32,999 nucleotides of DNA from Candidatus Kuenenbacteria bacterium (GCA_012798565.1 JAAZMX010000056.1:1-32999); one strand, 5' to 3'. Shown: positions 8,449 through 17,995, counted from the first letter of the stretch. Numbers and translations: made by a program. The notes: generated from the sequence alone by a model not told the origin.

Positions 8449-9846
8449 CTAACTGATTAATTCTTCCCCCACCTTATACGCCTCGCCCGCGCCCATTGTC
8501 ATCAAAATTTCACCTTTCTTCAAATTTTGACGCACATACCCTGCCGCTTCTCTCAAACTGGGAATGTAAACTGCCGGACTTCGCCTCCGGTATTTTTTAT
8601 TAATTAGATCAACAACATCTCGACTGGAAATTTGATGCTCATTTACTTCCCTGGCCGCGTAAATATCCACTAAAATCAAATTATCGGCCAAATTCAAAAC
8701 TTCCGCGAATTCTTTGAGAAAATCATGAGTCCGCGAATACAGGTGCGGTTGAAAAACCACCCACAATTTCTCCTTTTTGAATTTTTCTTTGGCCGCCCTC
8801 AAGGTCGCTTCAATCTCGGTCGGATGATGCCCATAATCATCGTAAATCTTCGCCCCACTTTTGGTTCTGCCCTTATATTCAAACCGGCGCCACACGCCGC
8901 CAAACTCCGCCAGCGCTTTTTGAGCCACTGCCGGTTTCACTCCCAGAATCGCGGCCCCGGCTATTGCTCCGAGTGCGTTATAAATATTAAAAACTCCCGG
9001 CACTTTTAATTTAAATATTCGCTGATTGTATTCCCGGAAAACCTTGCCTTTTGCCGCCAATTTGAATTCCACTGTCCCATTCTTCTTCGTCTTTATCTCT
9101 TTGGCCGAAAAATCCGCTTCATTTTTAATTCCCCAAGTTACCGCCCTTTCTGCTCCCCTGATTAATTCCCTTGTATTTTTATTATCAATATTGGCCACCA
9201 AAAATCCGCCCTTCCGAATCTGACTGACAAATTTTTTAAAGCTTTTCTTTGCTCCCACCAAATTTTTAAAGTAATCCAAGTGCTCCGCTTCCAGGTTGTT
9301 TATCACTGCCAAGTCAGGATGATAATTCAAAAAATTATCCTTATATTCGCATGCCTCAGACAATAAGTATTTTGAATGTCCCAGCCGAAAGTTGCTCCGC
9401 CACTCTTTGATCTTTGTGCCCACGAAAACCGTCGGGTCCAATCGCGCTCTCTCCATTATGAGCCCAAGCATCGCGGTAGTTGTACTCTTGCCATGCATGC
9501 CGGCCACGGTCACGGTAAACTTATCCCGTGACAGCAATCCGAGCAGTTGATAAATAGTTAATTTTTTGATCTTTAAAGTCCGAGCTATCTTTAATTCCGG
9601 ATTATCCGCCCCAATCGCCTGAGTATAAACAACCAAATCAAAATCCGAGGTGACATTCTCAGCCTTGTGACCGGTGTAAATTTTTGCTCCCAATTTCTTC
9701 AGATCTGCTATCAAGGGCCCGCTCTCCCGATCCGAACCCCAAACCTTCTTGCCTCGACTCAAAAAATATCGCGCCGCCGCCGACATCATTATCCCGCCAA
9801 TGCCGATAAAATATATTTTCTTTATTTTATTCAAATCAATTATCAT
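8449..9846 (-). CDS. murC: UDP-N-acetylmuramate--L-alanine ligase
   Basis: IYFIGIGGIMMSAAARYFLSRGKKVWGSD, AGMHGKSTTTAMLG, DDYGHHPTEIEATL. Confidence 0.95.
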   Translation of the reverse strand: MIIDLNKIKKIYFIGIGGIMMSAAARYFLSRGKKVWGSDRESGPLIADLKKLGAKIYTGHKAENVTSDFDLVVYTQAIGADNPELKIARTLKIKKLTIYQLLGLLSRDKFTVTVAGMHGKSTTTAMLGLIMERARLDPTVFVGTKIKEWRSNFRLGHSKYLLSEACEYKDNFLNYHPDLAVINNLEAEHLDYFKNLVGAKKSFKKFVSQIRKGGFLVANIDNKNTRELIRGAERAVTWGIKNEADFSAKEIKTKKNGTVEFKLAAKGKVFREYNQRIFKLKVPGVFNIYNALGAIAGAAILGVKPAVAQKALAEFGGVWRRFEYKGRTKSGAKIYDDYGHHPTEIEATLRAAKEKFKKEKLWVVFQPHLYSRTHDFLKEFAEVLNLADNLILVDIYAAREVNEHQISSRDVVDLINKKYRRRSPAVYIPSLREAAGYVRQNLKKGEILMTMGAGEAYKVGEELIS

Positions 9847-9930
9847 AAAATTCCATCAATAAAGTCTGGTCTGTCTTCCTTATTCAGTATTCAGACAGAT
9901 TTATCTTTATAACAAAACCTCATAAAAAAC

Positions 9931-10998
9931 TTACTTATTAATCTCTTCAATAATCTCCCCGAATCTCTCTTCGGCGCCCCACTTCATCACCCTGTGAATT
10001 TTATTACTCAATTCCTTCCGTCTATTTTTATTGTCTATTAATCCTTTAATTTTTTTAACCAAATCATCACTGTCCAATTCCTCTCCCCGTAGTACCTCCG
10101 CCGCTCCGCGCTCATAAAAATAACTGGCATTTTGCTCCTGGTGTGAGTTGGGGATGGGTATAATAATCACCGGTTTGGCCAAATAACTCACCTCTGTCAA
10201 AGTCGCCATTCCTGCCCTAATCACTACCACGTCAGCCATGGCAATCAAAGGAGTGATATTAACCAAAAATTCATATTGAACATAATTTTCATGCTCAAAA
10301 TTATCTTCCGCCTTGTGCTGGCCAGTGATATGAATCACCTGACAAAATTTTGTCAAGCCTTTCAGCGCATCCATCACCAGTTCGTTCACCCCCATAGCGC
10401 CCGTGCCTCCGGTTGTTACCACCACTATTGGCCAATCCTCTTTGAGCCCAAGTTTAATACGCCACTTTGCCTGATCTATCTTTTCTGCCGCTCGTAAATT
10501 ATTGCCCACTGGATTGCCAATGACTTCTGTTTTTCTCTGGGGAAATTTTTTAGCCGTTTCCGGAAAACAAACCGTGATTTTCTTGGCTGCCCCAACGCAT
10601 AGTCTATTCGCCAAACCAACTTTCACATCCTGCTGATGAATCACACTCGGAATGTTCAATAGCCAGCCAGCCCAAACAACTGGCACCGCCACAAACCCGC
10701 CAGCCGACACAATTACCCCTGGCCTGATCTTCATTAAGATAAAGAGCGACTCAACAAAACCGGCAATCACTCGAAAAAAATCCAAAAAATTTTGCCAACT
10801 GAAATAGCGCCTTAACCGCCCGGCAGTAATGCTTTTAAAATTAATATTATAATGCCGCACCACCTTTCCTTCCGGTCCTGTTTTGGTGCCAAGCCAATAT
10901 AGATCCGCGCCCGGATTCCTTGACTTCAAGACTTCAGCTACGGCGATCAATGGTGTCACCGAGCCCATTGTCCCGCCACCGGCAAATAAAACTTTCAT
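9931..10998 (-). CDS. murG: undecaprenyldiphospho-muramoylpentapeptide beta-N-acetylglucosaminyltransferase
   Basis: LFAGGGTMGSVTPLIAVAE, VSAGGFVAVPVVWAGWLLNIPSVIHQQDVKVGLANRL, VVIRAGMATLTEVSYLAKPVIIIPIP. Confidence 0.95.
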   Translation of the reverse strand: MKVLFAGGGTMGSVTPLIAVAEVLKSRNPGADLYWLGTKTGPEGKVVRHYNINFKSITAGRLRRYFSWQNFLDFFRVIAGFVESLFILMKIRPGVIVSAGGFVAVPVVWAGWLLNIPSVIHQQDVKVGLANRLCVGAAKKITVCFPETAKKFPQRKTEVIGNPVGNNLRAAEKIDQAKWRIKLGLKEDWPIVVVTTGGTGAMGVNELVMDALKGLTKFCQVIHITGQHKAEDNFEHENYVQYEFLVNITPLIAMADVVVIRAGMATLTEVSYLAKPVIIIPIPNSHQEQNASYFYERGAAEVLRGEELDSDDLVKKIKGLIDNKNRRKELSNKIHRVMKWGAEERFGEIIEEINK

Positions 10999-11005
10999 AA
11001 ATAGT

Positions 11006-12142
11006 TTAACGAAAACTTTTTAAGGCCTTGACCACTGGCCGCTCCTCGGTATGGCAGGATATGTTCACCACTATTCCTACCGCCGCCAGAAGTGTCATCA
11101 TCGCTGTCCCCCCATAGCTCACAAATGGCAAGGGTAAACCAGTCAAAGGCATCAATCCGAGCATTGCTCCTATATTAACAAAAAACTGCCCCAAAAGCCA
11201 AACCCCCACGCCAACTACCACCAATTGGCCAAAAGTGTCTGGCGTTCTTTGGGCAATTTTCATCATTCGATAAAAAATAGCTAAAAATAAAATAATAAAC
11301 AATGTCGTAATAACAAAACCCAGCTCCTCCGCTATTACCGCAAAAATTGAATCCCCGGCCACTTCTGGCAAATACTGGTATTTTTGTTTTGACTGGCCCA
11401 ATCCCAGACCTAACCAGCCGCCCGAACCTATGGCCAAAAGCGCTTGTTTGACATGATAACCAATACCCAAGGGATCAGCTTCCGGATTCATAAAAGCGGT
11501 TAATCTTTTCAAACGATAAGGCGCCGCCGCGATTAAAGCGCCCAGTGCCGCTGCTGCGCCGGTAACAACCAACATGATATGTCCCAAACGCGCCCCGCCA
11601 GCATAAAATACGACAACACTGGTCAAAACCAAAATAGAGACTGTCCCCACATCCGGCTGGATGATAATCAATCCCGCCACCAAGCCCAAATAAACCAAAA
11701 ACTGCAAAAAACCATAAGCAAAATCATGCACCTTTTCTTTTCTTTTTTCCAACCACGCCGCCAAATATAATAAAAAGGTTAATTTGACTATTTCCGACGG
11801 CTGTAAAGAAAAACCGAAAACATTGATCCATGATTTGGCTGTGCCATAACCGGCCGCCAAACCGGGAATAAAAACCAGTACTAAAAGTCCGATAGAAAAC
11901 CATAATAGCAAAGGCGCTATTTTTTTCCAAAGACGATAGTCTGTCCGGCTAAAAAATAAAAATAAAACCAAACCTGGCAAAAAACCCAACAAAAACTGGT
12001 GTTTCACGTACCAGTAACTGTCATGAAACTTGGTATAACCCAAAACCGACGAGGCCGATGACAGCATCACCATACCCAAAACTATCACCAAACCGATGAG
12101 AGTAACCAAAACATAATCTGGTTTGTGGGCCAACTTTTGCAT
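11006..12142 (-). CDS. ftsW: FtsW/RodA/SpoVE family SEDS glycosyltransferase, probably FtsW
   Basis: VLGMVMLSSASS, FGFSLQPSEIVKLTFLLYLAAWLEKR, LPEVAGDSIFAVIAEELGF, LPLPFVSYGGTAMM; next to murG/murC. Confidence 0.93.
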   Translation of the reverse strand: MQKLAHKPDYVLVTLIGLVIVLGMVMLSSASSVLGYTKFHDSYWYVKHQFLLGFLPGLVLFLFFSRTDYRLWKKIAPLLLWFSIGLLVLVFIPGLAAGYGTAKSWINVFGFSLQPSEIVKLTFLLYLAAWLEKRKEKVHDFAYGFLQFLVYLGLVAGLIIIQPDVGTVSILVLTSVVVFYAGGARLGHIMLVVTGAAAALGALIAAAPYRLKRLTAFMNPEADPLGIGYHVKQALLAIGSGGWLGLGLGQSKQKYQYLPEVAGDSIFAVIAEELGFVITTLFIILFLAIFYRMMKIAQRTPDTFGQLVVVGVGVWLLGQFFVNIGAMLGLMPLTGLPLPFVSYGGTAMMTLLAAVGIVVNISCHTEERPVVKALKSFR

Positions 12143-12229
12143 GATTCAATTTTACCGCAAATCAACTTTTCTAGCAAAACTTTACCAATCAAACTTAAAA
12201 TGTTATATTTGCTTTAATATTTTATTTTT

Positions 12230-12838
12230 ATGTCTAAAAAAATAAAAATTCTTGATTCCCAAACTGGCTATAATCTCCACGCCCCCCTTTATGACCAAAA
12301 GCTAGCCTATTTGGATTCTTTTGAGCAAAACCAATTCCTGCCGCTCTTGGGTAAGTTATCTGGCAAAAAAATTCTTGATGTTGGCGCTGGCACTGGTCGC
12401 CTATCTTTGCGTTTAACGGAAAAGGGGGCTGATGTCACTGCTCTGGATATCTCCCCCGAGATCCTCAAAATTTTGAGCAAAAAAAATAAAAATATTCAAA
12501 CAATCGTCGCCGATGCCGAATCACTCCCGCTACCTGATAATTCTTTCGACATCGTTGTCGCTGCTTTTTTAATTGTCCACCTCAAAGAACCAAAATATTT
12601 TTTTGCCGAGGCCTATCGTGTTTTAAAACCCGGTGGCATCTTAGCCATCACCAACATCAACCAAAAACGCCCGCCCGCCCTCCAGACCAAACAAGGACAA
12701 ATTATTATTGAGTCCTACTATCACCGCCCTGAACAAGTTATCAAAAAATTACAAACCCTTTCCTTCGCCATAATCAAAAACATCCTTCTCAAAGAAAAGG
12801 ATGTTTGGATCAATCAAATTATTCTCGCCCAAAAGTAA
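12230..12838 (+). CDS. class I SAM-dependent methyltransferase
   Basis: KILDVGAGTGRLSLRLTEKGADVTALDISPEIL; ADAESLPLPDNSFDIVVAAFLIVHL; YRVLKPGG. Confidence 0.92.
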   Translation: MSKKIKILDSQTGYNLHAPLYDQKLAYLDSFEQNQFLPLLGKLSGKKILDVGAGTGRLSLRLTEKGADVTALDISPEILKILSKKNKNIQTIVADAESLPLPDNSFDIVVAAFLIVHLKEPKYFFAEAYRVLKPGGILAITNINQKRPPALQTKQGQIIIESYYHRPEQVIKKLQTLSFAIIKNILLKEKDVWINQIILAQK

Positions 12839-12839
12839 A

Positions 12840-12856
12840 ACCGCCTCATCAGCGGT
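12840..12856 (-). terminator. rho-independent terminator overlapping the DUF4258-like stop codon
   Basis: Minus strand ACCGCtgatgagGCGGT followed by TTTACTTTT. Confidence 0.55.
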
Positions 12857-13217
12857 CTTCATTATTCATAATTCTTAATTCATTTCTCACTTCCTCCGGC
12901 ATCGGTATCTCCGCTCCCGGTTTTGTTATCCCCGGATATTTCCACGCCGAGATAATCACTATTTGTTTTTCCTTATTTTTGGATTTTGAATTTGGGATTT
13001 GGGATTTACCCTGGTACATCATCCAAATCTCATACGGATGTTTTATTGACCCGGCTCTCTGCATCGCCGCCGTGGTATTCTCCGTTATCCCCTCTTCCGC
13101 CCTTTTGGGATGACGCAAAATTCTTAATACCCTATTTTCGCTCAAACCATAATAACGCATTTTTTCTCGCGCGTGCTCTGTCCAATAAATTTTATTTTTT
13201 ACTAATTCTACCTGCAT
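12849..13217 (-). CDS. DUF4258-like protein
   Basis: VKNKIYWTEHAREKMRYYGLSENRVLRILRHPKRAEEG pattern; C-terminal IIISAWKYPGI. Confidence 0.6.
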   Translation of the reverse strand: MQVELVKNKIYWTEHAREKMRYYGLSENRVLRILRHPKRAEEGITENTTAAMQRAGSIKHPYEIWMMYQGKSQIPNSKSKNKEKQIVIISAWKYPGITKPGAEIPMPEEVRNELRIMNNEDR

Positions 13218-13223
13218 AAATAT

Positions 13224-13667
13224 TTAGTGAAAGCCATGTGCCCAGTCACCCAGCTTCTTGCCATAATAAGCGTTCCACGGATCAACCTTTACTCGCCGAC
13301 CATCCTTCATTCTGATCTGCAAATATTGATGCGGTGAAATATACCACACCAAACTGTATTTTAACTCTATATCCTCATCAACAAACCAGCCACTCTTCAC
13401 CAAAAAAACTCTAAGCAAATAATTCATCACGTGACAATGCATAAAACCCTTTTTGCTCCATAATCTCTCCAAGTCGCTATGAAACGCCTCGTGAATCCGC
13501 GTATAAGTCCGGAAACGAAAACCCCGATATCTCGCCGTTATTACTTGAAAAACTTTTTCCAAACATTCATTCTGGCCAGACACTTGCTTTAATTCCTGAA
13601 CAATTTTTTCCATTTCCGCTGGTAGTTTTTCCGGTATTGGTTTTTTGTGAAAAAAATTTGGGATCAT
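13224..13667 (-). CDS. transglutaminase-like domain protein
   Basis: Possible Cys-His-Asp triad: GFMHCHVMNYLLRVFL ... VWYISPHQYLQIRM ... RRVKVDPWNAYYGKKLGDW. Confidence 0.6.
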   Translation of the reverse strand: MIPNFFHKKPIPEKLPAEMEKIVQELKQVSGQNECLEKVFQVITARYRGFRFRTYTRIHEAFHSDLERLWSKKGFMHCHVMNYLLRVFLVKSGWFVDEDIELKYSLVWYISPHQYLQIRMKDGRRVKVDPWNAYYGKKLGDWAHGFH

Positions 13668-13956
13668 GATCCTGCTAAAAATTTATCGTATGCCCCTTCT
13701 AACTCATTACAAATTCTTTCCGCTTCGGCTGCTTCTTTTGGGTTAAAACTCATCAAAACTGAAAGTTCTTGCAATCTTTTTATTGTCTTTGCATTAAACT
13801 TAAAAAAATCCGCTATTCGCCCCCCCTTTCCGGACTACTACCTGAATAAGCTTCATCGAGTGCCTTACAGTAATCCAAAGCTTCCTTTATTTTGAGTGTC
13901 AAATTATTTGATCCTTCAGTTGTCTCGGATGTTCCCATTCTCTCTTTTCCTTCCAT
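13664..13956 (-). pseudogene. unannotated small gene split by an apparent frameshift at a 7-G run (minus strand); halves MEGKERMGTSETTEGSNNLTLKIKEALDYCKALDEAYSGSSPERGG and RIADFFKFNAKTIKRLQELSVLMSFNPKEAAEAERICNELEGAYDKFLAGS
   Basis: First half ends at TAG (13813-13815); after +1 nt at 13820-13826 the frame runs open to a TGA (13664-13666) overlapping the ATG of the next gene (ATGA). Confidence 0.65.
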
Positions 13957-13965
13957 AATTAATAT

Positions 13966-15375
13966 TTAATTTTTAATTTCTATCCCCAATTCCTCTAACT
14001 GCTCCCTCTTCACTTCGCTTGGTCCGTCCATCATTGGGTCGCGGTTATCTGCGGTTTTGGGAAAAGCAATAATCTCGCGGATATTTGGTTCGCCCGCCAA
14101 TAACATTACCAAACGGTCAAAACCCCAAGCAATACCGCCGTGTGGTGGCGTGCCAAATTTAAAAGCTTCCAAAACATGTCCGAACTGGGCTTGAATTTCT
14201 TTTTCACCATAACCCATAATTTCAAAAGTTGTTTTTAAAATTTCTGGTCTATGCGCCCGGATACTTCCCCCGCCAATCTCATAGCCGTTTAAAACCACGT
14301 CATATTGAGTCGTTAAAATCGACTCAATATTTTTTTTATTCATCAAATCTTCAATATATTCTGGTTTGGGTAGAGAAAATGGATTATGCGTAAAAGTCCA
14401 GCCACCATCTTCCGTCTTTTCGAAAAACGGAAAATCTACCACCCAACAAAAAGCTAACAAATTTGGATCTTCTTTATCTTTTCTCAAATCTGGTCGATCG
14501 GTGCCATATTTTTCCATCGCCTCCTTGTAACTCATTCTGGGAAAAGGGATCTCTTGAATCTTTTTTTCTGGCGCCACCTTTTTAACCACTTCAATCAGAG
14601 CTCTTTCATTTAACTCCATCACTTCATCACGTTCCACAAAAGACATTTCCAAATCCATTTGAGTAAATTCTGGCTGGCGGTCGCCTCTGGAATCTTCATC
14701 GCGGAAACATCTAGCCATTTGAAAATATTTTTCCGCGCCAGCTACCATCAAAAGTTGTTTATATTGCTGTGGGCTCTGCGGCAAGGCAAAAAATTTACCC
14801 GGATAATGTCTCGAGGGTACCAAAAAATCTCTCGCGCCCTCGGGTGTTGATTTAGAAATATAGGGCGTTTCAATTTCCAAAAAATCTTCTTTATAAAAAA
14901 ACTCCCTGGTCGCTCTGGCGATTTCGTGGCGCAAGACAATATTTTGTTTCATCCGCTCATGCCGTAAATCCAGATACCGATATTTCAAACGCAATTCCTC
15001 ATTGGCTTGTCGTTCTTCATTGTCTATTTCAAATGGCGGCGTCTCTGCTTTGGACAACACCACAATTTTTTTAGCCAAAACTTCCACCGTGCCAGTTGGC
15101 GAATTGGGATTAATTTGTTTTTCTCCGCGCGCTTGCACCACGCCTTCAATTTCCAAGACAAATTCCGGTCGGACTTCATTTAAAACTTCTTTAGATACAT
15201 CATCGAGTTCGTTTGGTACACACACCACCTGCACGATACCCCAGCGATCACGCATATCCAAAAAGACAATCTTGCCCATATTGCGCCGACTATTCACCCA
15301 GCCATTGAGTCTAACTGTTTCATTAATTTTAGTTACCACATCTTTTGATATAGTCCTGGTCATATATTTATTCAT
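13966..15375 (-). CDS. aspS: aspartate--tRNA ligase, bacterial-like but apparently GAD-less
   Basis: TPEGARDFLVPSR, FFALPQSPQQYKQLLMVAGAEKYFQMARCFRDEDSRGDRQPEFTQMDLEMSF, HGGIAWGFDRLVMLL. Confidence 0.95.
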   Translation of the reverse strand: MNKYMTRTISKDVVTKINETVRLNGWVNSRRNMGKIVFLDMRDRWGIVQVVCVPNELDDVSKEVLNEVRPEFVLEIEGVVQARGEKQINPNSPTGTVEVLAKKIVVLSKAETPPFEIDNEERQANEELRLKYRYLDLRHERMKQNIVLRHEIARATREFFYKEDFLEIETPYISKSTPEGARDFLVPSRHYPGKFFALPQSPQQYKQLLMVAGAEKYFQMARCFRDEDSRGDRQPEFTQMDLEMSFVERDEVMELNERALIEVVKKVAPEKKIQEIPFPRMSYKEAMEKYGTDRPDLRKDKEDPNLLAFCWVVDFPFFEKTEDGGWTFTHNPFSLPKPEYIEDLMNKKNIESILTTQYDVVLNGYEIGGGSIRAHRPEILKTTFEIMGYGEKEIQAQFGHVLEAFKFGTPPHGGIAWGFDRLVMLLAGEPNIREIIAFPKTADNRDPMMDGPSEVKREQLEELGIEIKN

Positions 15376-15379
15376 TAAT

Positions 15380-15488
15380 AATTTTAAAATCTAAATTTTA
15401 AATTTTAAAACAAATCTCAATTTTAAATTTTTAATTTTAAAATTATTTTAAAATTTGTCCCGAGCTCTCGGGATTAAAATTTAAAATT
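15380..15488. repeat. AT-rich intergenic repeat with core palindrome TCCCGAGCTCTCGGGA
   Basis: Repeated aattttaaaatt units flanking the palindrome at 15458-15473. Confidence 0.7.
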
Positions 15489-15489
15489 C

Positions 15490-16809
15490 TTACGGAGTAA
15501 GTCGATTTATCATCCTCGGAAACGGAATCGTTTCCCGCACGTGCTGCAAACCACACACCCATGCCACAATTCGCTCTAAACCAAATCCAAAGCCACTATG
15601 TGGCACAGAACCAAATTTACGCAAATCAACATACCACTGAAATGCTTCCATTGGTAAATTGTGTTCCTTAATTCTTTTCACCAAAGTTTCATAATCTTCT
15701 TCCCTTTGCGAGCCGCCAATAATTTCGCCATAACCCTCCGGCGCCAAGAGATCGGCGTTCAGACAATATTTTGGATTTTGCGGATCACGCTTCATATAAA
15801 ACGCTTTGACTTCCGCCGGATATTTTTCCACAAAAATTGGCTTATCATACTGTTTAGTCAAAATTGTTTCATCATCAGCGCCGAGGTCATCCATCTCGCC
15901 GATATCGCTCCCCAATTCGCGTAATTTTTTTACAGCCTCAGCATGAGTAATTCTATAAAACGGCGACTTGATATTTTCCAAAGGTTTAATATTGCGTTCC
16001 AAAATTGCCAATTCCACTTTATTTTCCGCCAAAACTTTTTGCACCATGTAGGAAATTAATTCTTCTTGAATTTTTAAATTTTCTTCATGCTCCACAAATG
16101 CCGCTTCGGCATCCATCATCCAAAATTCGGTCAAATGCCTTCTGGTTTTGGATTTTTCCGCGCGAAATACTGGCCCAAAATCAAACACCCGACCAAGTGA
16201 AGCAATTGCCGCCTCCAAATACAGTTGTCCTGATTGTGATAAATAGGCCTTGCCTAAATCAAAATATTCCACGCCAAAAAGTGTGGTTGTGCCTTCACAC
16301 GCCGCCGGTGTTAAAATCGGCGAATCAAATTTTACAAAATTATTTTGATTCATCCATTCATAGCAACCACGAATCAAAGTATCGCGCACTTTCTGAATCG
16401 CCCATTGATGGCTGGAGCGTAGCCACAAATGCCGATTATCCAACAAAAATTCCGGCCCGTGTTCTTTTTTGGCAATCGGATATTCTTCCTCTGGTATCTG
16501 ATAAATTTTAAAATCTTTGACCTGCAATTCAAATTCACCCGGGTGTTTTGGGTGTTCGGTCACTACGCCAGACAGTTCAACCGAAGTTTCCAGAGTTATT
16601 TTCTGCGCCTCATTCCATTTTTCTTCGCCCCGATTGTCACCCTGAACTTGTTTCAGGGTCTCTTTTTCCAAAATACACTGGCAAAAACCAGTCCCATCGC
16701 GCAACTGCAAAAACATAATCGAGCCCGATGAGCGAAAATTATAAATCCAACCACGCAATGTGGCTTCACTATCTTTAAATTGCGCTAAATCTTTTATAAA
16801 AACATTCAT
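15490..16809 (-). CDS. asnS: asparagine--tRNA ligase
   Basis: LRGWIYNFRSSGSIMFLQLRDGTGFCQC, GVEYFDLGKAYLSQSGQLYLEAAIASLGRVFDFGPVFRAEKSKTRRHLTEFWMMDAE, GFGFGLERIVAWVCGLQHVRETIPFPR. Confidence 0.95.
   Translation of the reverse strand: MNVFIKDLAQFKDSEATLRGWIYNFRSSGSIMFLQLRDGTGFCQCILEKETLKQVQGDNRGEEKWNEAQKITLETSVELSGVVTEHPKHPGEFELQVKDFKIYQIPEEEYPIAKKEHGPEFLLDNRHLWLRSSHQWAIQKVRDTLIRGCYEWMNQNNFVKFDSPILTPAACEGTTTLFGVEYFDLGKAYLSQSGQLYLEAAIASLGRVFDFGPVFRAEKSKTRRHLTEFWMMDAEAAFVEHEENLKIQEELISYMVQKVLAENKVELAILERNIKPLENIKSPFYRITHAEAVKKLRELGSDIGEMDDLGADDETILTKQYDKPIFVEKYPAEVKAFYMKRDPQNPKYCLNADLLAPEGYGEIIGGSQREEDYETLVKRIKEHNLPMEAFQWYVDLRKFGSVPHSGFGFGLERIVAWVCGLQHVRETIPFPRMINRLTP
16636..16662. repeat. palindromic repeat read through in frame in asnS (peptide ETLKQVQGD)
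   Basis: gtcaccctgaacttgtttcagggtctc: CCCTGAAC..GTTTCAGGG inverted repeat. Confidence 0.65.
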
Positions 16810-16833
16810 AAATCTTATTTTTTTGTATTATAC

Positions 16834-17595
16834 TTACTTCACTTCATAAACGACCGTCACTTCCACGCTCACCTCGTTTTGTCCCGTCTGAATTGAAGGT
16901 ACAGCCACTTCTGACGCTCCACCCATACCATAAGCCATGTCTTTGGCATAATTACTATAAACTGGTTGTTGATAAACCTGATTTTCATAAACATTAACAA
17001 TCTTACCTAAATGCATACCAGTTTTCTTGGCAATGGCCTCAGCTTTTTCTTTAGCTTTTTCAATCGCCCCGTCTCTGGCTTCCGCTTTTAATTCATATTC
17101 ATCATCAATGGTAAATTCAATATTACCGATTTGATTAGCGCCTTTCTCGGTTGTTTTGGCAATAGCCTCGCCAATTTTATCCAAATCTCTAATTTTTACG
17201 GCTACATTTTGACTAATTTCATAACCACGCAAAACCTGACGACTGGAAGACCAATCATAAACCGGGTTTAAATTATAATTTGTTGTTTTAATATCCTTTT
17301 CTTCAATACCAACCTTTTTTAAAACATCAATAATTTCGTTCATTTTTTTAGTATTGTCCTTAACAGCTTCAGCCGCAGTAGCTTTAGCTTCAGTTTTAAT
17401 ACCGACAGTTAAATTGGCAATATCTGGTTTGGCAAAAACTCGACCCGTGGCTGATACTGAAAACTGGTTATTAAAGTCGTCCTTGCGCAAAGCCATCACC
17501 ACGGAAACTATCACGATCGCCGTCACGCATAGCAACACCAAAATCTTATACCACATCATTGGCTTACGAGTATGCTCTTGATTCAGAATTTCCAT
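16834..17595 (-). CDS. SIMPL domain (DUF541) protein, membrane anchored
   Basis: N-terminal TM; FSVSATGRVFAKPDIANLTVGIKTEA; ATTEKGANQIGNIEFTIDD; VEVTVVYEV. Confidence 0.88.
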   Translation of the reverse strand: MEILNQEHTRKPMMWYKILVLLCVTAIVIVSVVMALRKDDFNNQFSVSATGRVFAKPDIANLTVGIKTEAKATAAEAVKDNTKKMNEIIDVLKKVGIEEKDIKTTNYNLNPVYDWSSSRQVLRGYEISQNVAVKIRDLDKIGEAIAKTTEKGANQIGNIEFTIDDEYELKAEARDGAIEKAKEKAEAIAKKTGMHLGKIVNVYENQVYQQPVYSNYAKDMAYGMGGASEVAVPSIQTGQNEVSVEVTVVYEVK

Positions 17596-17691
17596 ATATT
17601 TCCTTTTTAATCCGGCCCATTAAATGGCCGAATTTTAATTAATTATTCCCTTTTATAATATAATTAATTATATGTTTTTTGGGGACTTTAG

Positions 17692-17723
17692 TCAAAAAAA
17701 GATGCCCCCTGTTTTTGGGGACA
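17692..17723 (-). terminator. rho-independent terminator downstream of DUF378 gene
   Basis: Minus strand TGTCCCCaaaaacaGGGGGCA followed by TCTTTTTTT. Confidence 0.65.
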
Positions 17724-17742
17724 CCTCTCAAGCGCTAAATCC

Positions 17743-17949
17743 TTATTTTTTAGCAAACTTGCCGGAAACCAACAAGATATATACAGCAGACAAACCCACT
17801 AAAACATAAACGACCCTGGCAATAATAGACATGGCGCCAAAAATCGCCGCCACCAAATCAAAACTAAACAAGCCCACCAAAAGCCAGTTTAGGCCGCCGA
17901 CAATTATCAAAATAAGGGCAACCCAATCCAATGTTTTTAATTTATTCAT
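17743..17949 (-). CDS. DUF378 family small membrane protein
   Basis: LDWVALILIIVGGLNWLLVGLFSFDLVAAIFG ... RVVYVLVGLSAVY. Confidence 0.9.
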   Translation of the reverse strand: MNKLKTLDWVALILIIVGGLNWLLVGLFSFDLVAAIFGAMSIIARVVYVLVGLSAVYILLVSGKFAKK

Positions 17950-17963
17950 AATGTTACAATTAC

Positions 17964-17995
17964 TTATTAAATTATTAAATTATTAAATTATTAAA
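17964..17995. repeat. 8-bp tandem repeat (TTATTAAA)x4
   Basis: Four exact units just upstream of the DUF378 start. Confidence 0.9.

Noticed and set aside
12779-12805. AACATCCTT-N9-AAGGATGTT hairpin near the methyltransferase stop
   Set aside because: Lies within coding sequence (KNILLKEKDVW) without a T-tract; could be chance.
13647-13895. 82-aa plus-strand ORF
   Set aside because: Overlaps the better-supported split minus-strand gene whose stop couples to the downstream start.
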